Below, in pieces: positions 51,858 through 59,629 of a stretch of 64,000 nucleotides of DNA. Both the position numbers and the translations under genes were made by a program. Source of the DNA: Mycolicibacterium rhodesiae (GTDB lineage: Bacteria; Actinomycetota; Actinomycetes; Mycobacteriales; Mycobacteriaceae); contig NZ_MVIH01000002.1 of assembly GCF_002086695.1 (NCBI RefSeq), positions 186,001-250,000 on the forward strand. Reading direction: 5' to 3'. The notes beneath the pieces are model-generated. The model was not told the DNA's origin and did no database searches. It was given only the letters and a program-made list of their open reading frames with translations. Within the stretch, counting starts at the first letter, position 1, and the number at the start of each line of letters is the position of its first letter.

Positions 51858-52756
51858 GCGATCTCCTCGGCACTGGGGAAAAGGTCGGTGCGGCGGTGTT
51901 CGAAATAGCGCAGTGTGCGGCGCGTTTCGACCAGGACGTCAAGGTCGATCTCCGCGATCACCAAGCCCGGGCCGTCGGCGCCTGGCCGGTGCGCGATCAG
52001 ATCGCCGTCAGGCCCCACGATGCAAGACTCGCCGTAGTTGTCGACGGCGTGGCCGCCGACCCACTCGACGCCGATTTTGTTGGCCACTACGGCGAACAGA
52101 CCGTTCTCGCGAGCGTGGGTGCGCAGCTCGGCCAGGAAGAAGTCGACGCTGTCGCCGCCACTGCCGGCGACCGGGACGGCCACCAAACCGGCACGAAGCG
52201 CCCTCAGTTCGCGCCAGCACTCGGGGAAGCGCCGGTCGTAACAGATCAGGACCCCGAGCCGCGCGCCGCGCACTGTGTGTACCCCGAGCCACTGTCCGGG
52301 GCTGAAGTGCGCGGGCTCGTCGAAGCCGGGTGCCGGGTGGTCGCCGACGGGCAGATGCAACTTGCGGGCGACCAGGTGGGACTGTCCGGTGCGGTCGACG
52401 CACGGCACCACGGCGCCCTGCTCGTCGAGGACCACCGCCGAGTTATGGAAGCTCGGGTCGCCACCGTGGCTGCTGTCGTCCCGCTCGAAGATCGGAAGCA
52501 CCACCGCCACACCGAGTTCGGCTGCGAGATCGGCGATTCGCTCGGACTGCGGGCCGGGCAGGGACTGCGCCCGGTCGCGGAAGGCACCGGGCCGTTCGCC
52601 GCCGAAGTAAGGTGTGGTGGCCAATTCTGGGAACACTACGAGGTCGGCACCGGCCGCGGCCCCCTGCGTCAGCGCTGCCTCGATGACCGCCAGGTTCTGC
52701 TCCGGGTCGTCCCCACACGCAGGGAGTTGGGCTGCCGCAACAACGAGCGCACTCAC
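51854..52756 (-). CDS. Nitrilase-superfamily carbon-nitrogen hydrolase (ureidopropionase/carbamoylase-like)
   Basis: A 300-residue amidase with the Glu-Lys-Cys triad: E44 in VFPELA, K132 in VARKLHLP, and C172 in VLICYDRRFPECWREL. The region around the cysteine resembles beta-ureidopropionase and N-carbamoyl-D-amino-acid amidohydrolase, which release ammonia and CO2 from ureido acids. That fits the product of the neighbouring hydantoinase. It overlaps its neighbours by four bases on each side (ATGA type). Confidence 0.87.
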   Translation of the reverse strand: MSALVVAAAQLPACGDDPEQNLAVIEAALTQGAAAGADLVVFPELATTPYFGGERPGAFRDRAQSLPGPQSERIADLAAELGVAVVLPIFERDDSSHGGDPSFHNSAVVLDEQGAVVPCVDRTGQSHLVARKLHLPVGDHPAPGFDEPAHFSPGQWLGVHTVRGARLGVLICYDRRFPECWRELRALRAGLVAVPVAGSGGDSVDFFLAELRTHARENGLFAVVANKIGVEWVGGHAVDNYGESCIVGPDGDLIAHRPGADGPGLVIAEIDLDVLVETRRTLRYFEHRRTDLFPSAEEIA

Positions 52757-53571
52757 GCACGCGCTCTTTCCTGCTGGGCGAAGGCGCGGTCGACCTCATC
52801 GGCCAGTAGATCGACGAGCTGATCGTGCAGTGCGTGGTACTCCGGCGACCGCGGATCGCGGGGGCGCTGCATGTCCACCTCGACCATCGCCTTGATGCGG
52901 CCGGGGCGCGCGGTGAACACCACGATGCGGTCCGCCAGCGCTACCGCCTCGTCGATGCTGTGAGTGACGAACAGGACCGAGGCACCGCTCTCCTCGCGCA
53001 GCGAGGCGACGTAGTTCTGCAACTTTGCGCGCGTCTGCACGTCCAGAGCTGCGAAGGGCTCGTCCATCAACACCACCCGGGGCTGCATCGCCAGCGCGCG
53101 GGCGATCGCGGCACGCTGGCGCATTCCGCCGGACAGGCCATCCGGATGCGCGTCCGCGAACTCTCCCAATCCCATGGTGTGCAACAGATCCCGTGCAATC
53201 TCGCGTCGATCAGACTTCGGCATGCCGCGCAGCTTCAGCCCGAAGCTGACGTTGTCGACGACTGACATCCACGGATAGAGCGAGGACTGCTGGAAGATCA
53301 TGCAGCGGTCGGGCCCGGGCCCGACGACCGGGGCATCGTCGGCCACGATCTCGCCGGAAGTGGTCGGTTCCAGGCCGGCGATCATCGATAAGAGCGTGCT
53401 CTTCCCACAGCCGCTGGGGCCGAGGATGACGACGAACTCGCCAGGGGCAACGTCGAGGTTGACGGAGTCGACAGCGAGCACTTCGGATCCGTTGTCGCCG
53501 AACACCTTACTGACGGCTCGGCACTGCACCGCCCCGGTAGCCCGCTTTCCTTCAGCTGCGGTGGGTGTCAT
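52753..53571 (-). CDS. ABC transporter ATP-binding protein (SsuB/TauB type)
   Basis: A 272-residue ATPase. Walker A GPSGCGKST is at residues 51-59, the Q-loop is in FQQSSLYPWMSV, the signature is LSGGMRQR, Walker B RVVLMDEPFAALD, and the switch histidine is in FVTHSIDEA. The type is that of importers for sulfonates, nitrate, thiamine precursors or pyrimidines. The ATG overlaps the permease stop by four bases. Powers uptake of the operon's substrate. Confidence 0.92.
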   Translation of the reverse strand: MTPTAAEGKRATGAVQCRAVSKVFGDNGSEVLAVDSVNLDVAPGEFVVILGPSGCGKSTLLSMIAGLEPTTSGEIVADDAPVVGPGPDRCMIFQQSSLYPWMSVVDNVSFGLKLRGMPKSDRREIARDLLHTMGLGEFADAHPDGLSGGMRQRAAIARALAMQPRVVLMDEPFAALDVQTRAKLQNYVASLREESGASVLFVTHSIDEAVALADRIVVFTARPGRIKAMVEVDMQRPRDPRSPEYHALHDQLVDLLADEVDRAFAQQERARA

Positions 53572-54461
53572 CGAAGCGCACCTCCGCCGGCTGCCTGCCA
53601 CCACAGCAATCGGTTCTGCAACTGGCGGAACGCGATGTCGAGCAGGTAACCGGAGATGCCGATGACCGTCATCGTGAAGAACACCAGACTCGAGTTGAAT
53701 GTGTTGCGGGCGAGCATCACCACCTGGCCGAGTCCGCTGCCGACGCCGACCGCCTCGGCCAGCAGCACCACCATCCACGCGGCAAACAGGTTCAGCCGCA
53801 GACTCTGCAGCAGGCCCGGCAGGATGGCGGGCAGAACCACCTGAAACAGGATCTGGCGCCGCGAGGCGCCCATCGTGCGCGCCACATTGATGTAGGTCGC
53901 AGGCACCTCGTTGATCAAGCCGATGGTGGCCAGCGTCATGACGAAATACACACCGATGAACACCATGAATATCGCCGGAGGATTACCGATACCGAACAGG
54001 AAGATCGCCACCGGCAGCCAAGCAATCGGCGAGATCGGCGCCAGCAGCGTGATCGTGGGCAGTACCAGGCCGCGCACCACGAGAAACTGGCTGATCAGCA
54101 CCCCGGTGATGAGGCTGGCGACGAAGCCGAGGGTTAGGCCGGCCAGTACCCGCAGCACGGTCGCGAGCACCGTGGTCGCCACCGCGACCACCGGGGCCGT
54201 CTGTTCGGCGCCGATCGTCGAGGTGTCGAAGAACCGGGCCTGGCTGCCGAAGTGCTGCAGGAAGATATGCGGCGGCGGCAGGAGCAGTTCCGGCGCCCAC
54301 CCCATCAGCCACGCCAGTTCCCAGAGACCGGCGAACAAGGTCACCGATGCCAGCCACCACGCCGCGGCGGCGCCGAGTCGGCGGTACCTGCTGCGCGAGC
54401 GCCGCTGCGTAGCGGGCGCCGTGCGCTGGGCGGGCAGGTCGAAGTGGGTGATCGCGGTCAT
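53568..54461 (-). CDS. ABC transporter permease (SsuC/TauC type)
   Basis: A 297-residue membrane protein with about six hydrophobic helices after a basic N-terminus. The EAA-like coupling loop is visible in YINVARTMGASRRQILFQVVLPAILPG, where it contacts the ATPase. Length and topology fit the binding-protein-dependent importers of the nitrate/sulfonate/bicarbonate family. It overlaps the ATPase downstream and the binding-protein gene upstream by four bases each. Confidence 0.9.
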   Translation of the reverse strand: MTAITHFDLPAQRTAPATQRRSRSRYRRLGAAAAWWLASVTLFAGLWELAWLMGWAPELLLPPPHIFLQHFGSQARFFDTSTIGAEQTAPVVAVATTVLATVLRVLAGLTLGFVASLITGVLISQFLVVRGLVLPTITLLAPISPIAWLPVAIFLFGIGNPPAIFMVFIGVYFVMTLATIGLINEVPATYINVARTMGASRRQILFQVVLPAILPGLLQSLRLNLFAAWMVVLLAEAVGVGSGLGQVVMLARNTFNSSLVFFTMTVIGISGYLLDIAFRQLQNRLLWWQAAGGGALR

Positions 54462-55528
54462 GCGGTCTTCAACTTCAGCGAGTTGTACAGGCTCTGGTTC
54501 TCATTGATGACGTCCTCGAGCAGCGACCAGTCGGCGATCTTCTCGTCGGGCAGCTTCTTCAGGTAGCCAAGGTCTTTCATACCAACGGCACGCTCGAGCA
54601 TGAACTGGGTCTTGTTGCGCTGGTCGACGACGTTGGGTTGCTTGGTGGAGGCTGCCAGCGCGTCGTCGAGGCTGGTTTTGAAGTAACTGCCCACGACCTG
54701 CGAGACGGCGGCCCTGCGATCGGTCTCGGCCTGCTGCTGCGCCTCGAACAGGCCCTTGATCACCGCCTTGATGGCCTTCGGGTTCTCCTTTAGAAGTGGA
54801 TTACGCACGGCCAGAACGCAATCAGTGTAACCGGGGCCATAGACGTCCTTACCGTCGGAGAGCAGCACCGAACCACTGCGGGCATTGAGCGCCTGGGTGA
54901 CGTAGGGCTCGATGTGACTCATGCTGTCGATGGAACCGCTGACGAACGCCTGCGCGAGTTCGGGCGAGGTACCGAAGTAGCGGACGTTGATGTCCTTGAA
55001 GGACAGGCCGGCCTTCTTCAGGTAGTCGTACGGCAGCATCTCGAGGGTGTCGGCCTGAAAGGTGCCCAGCGTCTTGCCTTTCAGGTCCGCGGCCGAGGTG
55101 ATACCCGGTTGCGCCACGATCGAACAGCCCTCCACGCCACCGCCGGCGACGATGGTCACCGGCGCGCCGGCGTCATAGAGGGTCAGGAACTGGGTGTAGG
55201 GGATCAGCGACATGTCGACCTGGCCGGCTCCGAACAGCGTGACGATGTCGGCATTGGTGGGTGTGACGACGAAATCGATGGCAGCGCCGTCGGTTTCGCT
55301 GAGTTTGCGCTCCTTGGTCAGAAAGATGCCGAGGTTACACAGGCCGGTGCCGTGAGTCGCCTTGAGCGTGGTGAGGCCGGCAGCGTTGGGCGCCGGTGCG
55401 GTCCCCGCGCTGCCGGCGCCCGAGCACCCGCTGAGCAGCCAGGCCGGCACGGCGACCGCGGTGCCGGCGATCGCGGCGTTGCGGAAGAACATACGGCGGT
55501 TGAGGGGTGCGGTGGACGTGTCTCTCAT
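54458..55528 (-). CDS. ABC transporter substrate-binding lipoprotein (NMT1/THI5-like), Tat-type signal
   Basis: A 356-residue binding protein. The N-terminus has a twin-arginine motif (NRRMFFRN, residues 10-17), a hydrophobic stretch and a lipobox LSGC with the lipidated cysteine at 35, so it is probably Tat-exported and anchored. The mature part resembles NMT1/THI5-like periplasmic binding proteins for pyrimidines and related heterocycles: LCNLGIFLTKERKL, ADIVTLFGAGQVDMSLI, LKGKTLGTFQADTLE. ATG at 55528 is chosen. It overlaps the gene upstream, a signal-less homologue, by four bases. Confidence 0.88.
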   Translation of the reverse strand: MRDTSTAPLNRRMFFRNAAIAGTAVAVPAWLLSGCSGAGSAGTAPAPNAAGLTTLKATHGTGLCNLGIFLTKERKLSETDGAAIDFVVTPTNADIVTLFGAGQVDMSLIPYTQFLTLYDAGAPVTIVAGGGVEGCSIVAQPGITSAADLKGKTLGTFQADTLEMLPYDYLKKAGLSFKDINVRYFGTSPELAQAFVSGSIDSMSHIEPYVTQALNARSGSVLLSDGKDVYGPGYTDCVLAVRNPLLKENPKAIKAVIKGLFEAQQQAETDRRAAVSQVVGSYFKTSLDDALAASTKQPNVVDQRNKTQFMLERAVGMKDLGYLKKLPDEKIADWSLLEDVINENQSLYNSLKLKTA

Positions 55529-56433
55529 CGGGCGATCTCCTTGGCTGCGGGTACGGCGGCGAGCTCGGCATTGAGCAGGTCGAGATTGACCGCATGAAGC
55601 GGCATTTCGGCGTCCTGTGACACCAGGTCCAACGACCGCAGGGTGTCCCATCTCCCGTAGACGGTGGCGGTGAGGTCACGGATATCGATCCTCGAGGGCT
55701 GCCGTCGGACAGCGTCGACGAGTTCGTCGAGGGAGTAGCCCGGGAAGTAGTCTCGGGCGTGCCGCAGGGCTGCGGGGAGGTCGGCGAGGATCACGTCGTA
55801 GGCGCGGAGCATCGCGCGGATGGCGGCCCGCACCTGGTCGGGACGTTCCCGCAGGAACCGGCTGGACGCCACCAGGGTGGTGTCGGGAAACGGGTTTCCC
55901 CACACGTCGGTGCCGTCGCTGAGGACGTGTGCGCCCGCGGCGCGCACCCGGCCCGCGTACGGTTCAGCCAATGTCAGCGCGGCCAGTTCACCGGCCTCGA
56001 ACTCCTCGATGGCGTGGTTGAGCACGTCGAAATAGCGGATCTCGACGTCGCTCATGGACAGCCCTGAGGCGGCCAGCACATCGTGCAGCAGTACCTCCAT
56101 CGGGTCCGTGCGGAAGGTCCCGACTGGTGCGCCGGCCAGCGCAGAGGCGTTCGGCAACAGCTCCCGGGTGAGGACGAAAACTCCCATCAGCCCACTGCCT
56201 GCGACCAGTACCGGCGGGTCGGTTCGCTCTGAGTCGATCAACGGCTGGGTGAAGCCCGCGGTGCCGAGATCGGCGACCCCGGTAACGAGAAGCTCTGCGG
56301 TGGAGGTGATGTCGTCGAAGTAGGGCGCCTCTACGCGCAGACCCTGGTCGGCGAAGAGGCCTTCGCCGACGGCGACGAATAGCGGAAGATTCGACAGGGA
56401 GCACCCGTGGGTGAGGACCAGGGTCTCGCTCAT
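55525..56433 (-). CDS. Second NMT1/THI5-like binding protein without export signal
   Basis: A 302-residue protein homologous over its length to the lipoprotein encoded next to it: LTHGCSLSNLPLFVAVGEGLFADQGL, LGTAGFTQPL, APVGTFRTDPMEVLLHDVLAASGL, VEIRYFDVLNHAIEEFEAGELAALTLAEPY and NPFPDTTLVASSRFL line up with equivalent blocks there. It begins MSETLVLT with no signal peptide or lipobox, and its start is fixed by an ATGA overlap with the gene before, so the lack of a signal is real. It could be a cytoplasmic ligand-binding or chaperone protein, or have taken on another activity. Confidence 0.8.
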   Translation of the reverse strand: MSETLVLTHGCSLSNLPLFVAVGEGLFADQGLRVEAPYFDDITSTAELLVTGVADLGTAGFTQPLIDSERTDPPVLVAGSGLMGVFVLTRELLPNASALAGAPVGTFRTDPMEVLLHDVLAASGLSMSDVEIRYFDVLNHAIEEFEAGELAALTLAEPYAGRVRAAGAHVLSDGTDVWGNPFPDTTLVASSRFLRERPDQVRAAIRAMLRAYDVILADLPAALRHARDYFPGYSLDELVDAVRRQPSRIDIRDLTATVYGRWDTLRSLDLVSQDAEMPLHAVNLDLLNAELAAVPAAKEIAR

Positions 56434-56963
56434 GCCGCGCATCCCGCTCGGTGTCCGGTGGCCGTGCTGGTCGGCAGGGCCGCCGACTCCGCGTCGACAG
56501 CGACGACGCGCCAACCCGGTGGTGTGTGCTCCTGTGGCCTGGCCAGCACCGCGACGGTGCGCACGACGAGCCGGCCGTCGCGGTCCGCGGCCAACAGCGC
56601 GGCTGCGTCGTCGTAGCTGATGGCGATCACGGAGCCACCGAGGTCGGCGACCGCGCGGACGCGAATATTCACACCCGGCGCCGCGATCCAGCCGCCTGCG
56701 ACTTCCGCGAGATCCGTGGAGGCCACCGCGCTACCTGGCGCCAGCACGGCAAGAGCCGCACGAGTCGCGGCCGGCAGCGTGTGATCGTCGGGGTGCAGCG
56801 CTACCAGTTCGGTCTGTGCCCCGCAGCACGGGCGACTGCTGCCGGTCGCGATGTGCAGGCGGCGGCTCAGTACCCGATCGAGGTGGTCGAATGCGTGATC
56901 GGGAGCCACACCATGCCACTCGACAACGGTCAGCTGACCGGTTGTGTCCTGTATACAACGCAT
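56430..56963 (-). CDS. Protein of unknown function leading the ureide operon
   Basis: A 177-residue protein I do not recognise. It starts MRCIQDTTGQLTVVEWHG, has an adjacent cysteine pair in SSRPCCGAQTEL, an Ala-rich middle (PAATRAALAVLAPGSAVAS), and a beta-rich part with GWIAAPGVNIRVRAVADLGGSVIAISYDDAAALLA. No membrane segment or signal peptide is seen. It overlaps the signal-less binding protein by ATGA, so it belongs to the operon. Two cysteines and two histidines near the N-terminus could bind a metal, but no known motif is formed. Its first codons contain the palindrome TGTATACA. Confidence 0.65.
   Translation of the reverse strand: MRCIQDTTGQLTVVEWHGVAPDHAFDHLDRVLSRRLHIATGSSRPCCGAQTELVALHPDDHTLPAATRAALAVLAPGSAVASTDLAEVAGGWIAAPGVNIRVRAVADLGGSVIAISYDDAAALLAADRDGRLVVRTVAVLARPQEHTPPGWRVVAVDAESAALPTSTATGHRAGCAA
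56950..56957. promoter_or_regulatory. TGTATACA palindrome at the start of the ureide operon
   Basis: An 8-base perfect palindrome, extended on the minus strand as TTGTATACAGGACACAA, covers codons 3-5 of the lead gene. FCD-type GntR regulators often bind TTGT/ACAA-type half sites, and the operon encodes such a regulator. The position inside the initiation region would suit repression. The palindrome is short, so the call is tentative. Confidence 0.35.
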
Positions 56964-57044
56964 AGTCAGCTATTAGAGGCGGCGACCGTTTCGATCGCGT
57001 TACCCAGACCGGCGCTCCGTGTTAACGGTTCCTCACCACGATCG

Positions 57045-57058
57045 GCCGACCGGTCGGC
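57045..57058. promoter_or_regulatory. 14-base perfect palindrome between two minus-strand genes
   Basis: GCCGACCGGTCGGC has no spacer and ends in the stop codon of the upstream amidohydrolase gene, about 82 bases before the start of the ureide operon's lead gene. It could be an operator or a hairpin-forming end. In GC-rich DNA such palindromes arise by chance fairly often. Confidence 0.3.
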
Positions 57059-58347
57059 TAGTGGACGTGACCGCCGATGACGGTGGCGGTCACCAGGTCG
57101 GCGCTGAGGGCGTCGAGCACCTCGGCGGGCGGCGCGCTCAGCACGCACAGGTCACCGGGTTGACCCGGCTCTACTGTCCTTGGCACGTCGGGACGCTCGG
57201 CATGTCCGGTGAACAGGGTGAGTGCCGTTGTGGCCGAGACGCATTCGTCGGAGTTCAGCACCTCACCGATCTTGGTGGTGCGGTGCACCGCGGCGCGCAT
57301 GCACGCCCACGGGTCGGCATCACCGAACGGCTGGTCCGTCGACAGGGCCACCCGCACCCCGGCGTGTGTCAGCGATGCCAGCCGCCACAGCGCGGGCTGG
57401 TCAACGGCGTCGACGTCGATCAGGTACTGATCACCACGTTCGGCGACGAAGTTCGGCTGGGTCACCACCAGCACACCGATGTCGGCGAGGTCGGCGAGGG
57501 CGTCCTCGGGAACCACCGCAGCATGTTCGATCCGGTCGCCGGAGTGGGCGCCCGCTGCCCGCAGCGCGGCCAGTGTGACCACCAGCTGGCCCGCCGTCAC
57601 ACAATGCAGGGCGACAGCTCTGTTCTCCCGGTGCTGTGCGGCGATCCACTCGGTGAGTTCGTCGAGATCGAGCGAATCATCGTGCAGGATGCGCTTTCCC
57701 GGTGCCAACCAATGCACGTTCTGATGCAACCCACCGTGCCGGTGTTCCTCGGTCAGGGTGATGATGTCGTCGGCGCCGAGGTTTGGGGTGGCATCGGTGA
57801 CGCCGGTGACGCCGTAGCCGAGAAGCCGCCTGCTGACCGTGGCCAGCGAGGTGTCGCGGCGCGCGACCGCATCCGACCAGTTGTCATAGCTGCGCAGTCT
57901 GCCGTCGGGATGGTCGGGCAACCCCACCGCGGACAGGCCCGCGGAGTTGAGGAACCACAACACGCCACTGCGATGTTGAATGCGTACCGGCACAGCGGGA
58001 GTGAGCTCGTCGAGCACCCCGCGGTCCAGTGGGCCCGCGGCGGATTCGTGGTAGCCGACGGCCCGGACCCAGCCGTCATCGCCGATCGGCGCGTTGGCGA
58101 GCACGGCGGCGAATTCCGCGCGGCTGTGGACCAGCGCGGGGCCGACCTGCACGGAGTCCAGTGCGGCCGCGGCGGCCCGCAGGTGCACGTGGTGATCGTG
58201 CAGGCCCGGTATGACCGTGCCGCCCGTGGCGTCGAAAATGTCCTCGCCGCGGCGGGGGGTCAACGAGTCGGCAACCTCGTCGATCGAGGCGCCCAGCCGG
58301 ATGTCGACCATTCGCCCGTCCAACAGCTGGGCCCGCTGGATCAGCAT
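57058..58347 (-). CDS. Amidohydrolase family 3 / cytosine-deaminase-like hydrolase
   Basis: A 429-residue metal hydrolase. GLHDHHVHLRAA (near residue 50) gives the HxH metal motif, GVTGVTDATPNLGADD and VALHCVTAGQLVV follow, IEHAAVVPEDAL holds the next histidine, and VALSTDQPFGDADPW the catalytic Asp region. It resembles small YtcJ-type amidohydrolases. The ATG overlaps the CoA-transferase stop by 7 bases, so the two form a transcript that reads toward the ureide operon across a 94-base gap. Its substrate is unknown; the pairing with a CoA-transferase suggests that an acid released by hydrolysis is converted to a CoA ester. Confidence 0.82.
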   Translation of the reverse strand: MLIQRAQLLDGRMVDIRLGASIDEVADSLTPRRGEDIFDATGGTVIPGLHDHHVHLRAAAAALDSVQVGPALVHSRAEFAAVLANAPIGDDGWVRAVGYHESAAGPLDRGVLDELTPAVPVRIQHRSGVLWFLNSAGLSAVGLPDHPDGRLRSYDNWSDAVARRDTSLATVSRRLLGYGVTGVTDATPNLGADDIITLTEEHRHGGLHQNVHWLAPGKRILHDDSLDLDELTEWIAAQHRENRAVALHCVTAGQLVVTLAALRAAGAHSGDRIEHAAVVPEDALADLADIGVLVVTQPNFVAERGDQYLIDVDAVDQPALWRLASLTHAGVRVALSTDQPFGDADPWACMRAAVHRTTKIGEVLNSDECVSATTALTLFTGHAERPDVPRTVEPGQPGDLCVLSAPPAEVLDALSADLVTATVIGGHVH

Positions 58348-59522
58348 CGGACCGAATTTCGCTGGGCGACAATGGCGTCGACTATGGCATTGTGCGCACC
58401 CGGTGGTGCCGCCGGGGCAACCCGCCGGGGTGGCCTCGGGGGTACAGCCCGAATCGGCGACAGCGACGACCCGGTGGGCAATACCGCGTAGGTGGCCGCG
58501 ACGCCGGCCATCGCGATCTCGATGGTCTCACCACCGCCACGGCGCAGCGAACGGGCGACGGCCAGGGCGGCTTCGAGCCCGGTCAGGGGATCGGCGATGG
58601 CGTCGGCGCAGAGGACCGGGCCGCTCGCACTGATGCCGACCAGTCCGCCCGCGACGGCCGCGTCGTCACCGAACGCCACCCGGTGTGACTGCGCTCCGTG
58701 GCCGGTGATGCGCAACCACACCCGGCCGTCGGGGCCGGGCAAGGCTTCCGGACTCGCGCCGCGCCGGGCCAGCACACCGGGCCGCGAGCCTTCGATGACG
58801 ACGTCCGCGGCGGCCAGCAGTGCGCGAAGGCTAGTGCTGTCGAAATCGACTGCATAGGAGAGCTTTCCGTGATTCATCCAATCGTAGAAGACCGGATCAC
58901 CCGATCGGGTCCCGTCGAGCCGGGTCGGGCTCTCAACCTTCACGACGGTGGCCGCCGCCGTCGCGAGAAGCTGACCGCACAGCGGGCCCGCCCACATCGA
59001 CGACAGGTCGGCGACCAGAAGCCCCTCGGCTGAGCGGGGCGCTGTCGGACGGCCATCCGATCGCACGATGGGTTCCGCCGGCGCCGTCTCGCCGAGCCGG
59101 GCGGCAGGCAGGTCCAACAGGGTGGCCCGGTCGAGGACGTCGTCGCCGCGACGACAGGCCGCCCACTCCTCGACCGCGGGCCACGGGTCGTCGGCCACGG
59201 TATCGGCTTCGACGAGCGCGGGGACGGCCTCGATGTCGTCGGCGCGGGAGAGCGTGAGCGCCCACCAGCCGTCGCGCGTGCGCATCAGCCGGGTGGCGCC
59301 GCCGGCCGAGATTCGTCCCTGCCGGTGCAGGCCGAGCTGAGCGGCCCGCCCAGTGAGGGTGGCGGCGGTGTCGACCTGGATGCCCAGCAGTTGAGTCAGC
59401 TCGGTGGCGATGCCGTCGGCGCGGGTCAGCACCGCCGACCTGGAATGGTCGGGCGGGCCGTCGGACAGGCCGGTCAGCCAAGCCAGGCCACTGCTGGCCC
59501 AGTCGGCGCCGGTGTCGTTCAC
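58341..59522 (-). CDS. CaiB/BaiF-family CoA-transferase with permuted domain order
   Basis: A 393-residue family III CoA-transferase-like protein. The motif that normally opens the family, LSSMWAGPLCGQLLATAAATVVKVE, is here only at residues 173-197, followed by WMNHGKLSYAVDF and AFGDDAAVAGGLVG with the likely catalytic Asp. The preceding 165 residues (ATRLMRTRDGWWALTLSRADD, PWPAVEEWAACRRGDDVL) resemble the part that usually follows it, so the chain looks circularly permuted. A GTG start is used. It transfers CoA between carboxylates. Overlaps the amidohydrolase downstream. Confidence 0.78.
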   Translation of the reverse strand: MNDTGADWASSGLAWLTGLSDGPPDHSRSAVLTRADGIATELTQLLGIQVDTAATLTGRAAQLGLHRQGRISAGGATRLMRTRDGWWALTLSRADDIEAVPALVEADTVADDPWPAVEEWAACRRGDDVLDRATLLDLPAARLGETAPAEPIVRSDGRPTAPRSAEGLLVADLSSMWAGPLCGQLLATAAATVVKVESPTRLDGTRSGDPVFYDWMNHGKLSYAVDFDSTSLRALLAAADVVIEGSRPGVLARRGASPEALPGPDGRVWLRITGHGAQSHRVAFGDDAAVAGGLVGISASGPVLCADAIADPLTGLEAALAVARSLRRGGGETIEIAMAGVAATYAVLPTGSSLSPIRAVPPRPPRRVAPAAPPGAHNAIVDAIVAQRNSVRC

Positions 59523-59629
59523 CCGGCCATTGTCGCGCGCGCCCGGACGCCCCCGCAGAGATCCTGCGACAACCGCCAGCGTCGATCTCGATGAGGCGGG
59601 CTGGTGATTGCCCAGGATTGTCGCGCGGA

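Noticed and set aside
59529..59627. Direct repeat ATTGTCGCGCG at 59529 and 59617, with an inverted GCGACAA at 59566
   Set aside because: Very GC-rich and short; can arise by chance here, and the region is between two genes on the same strand with no regulator evidence.
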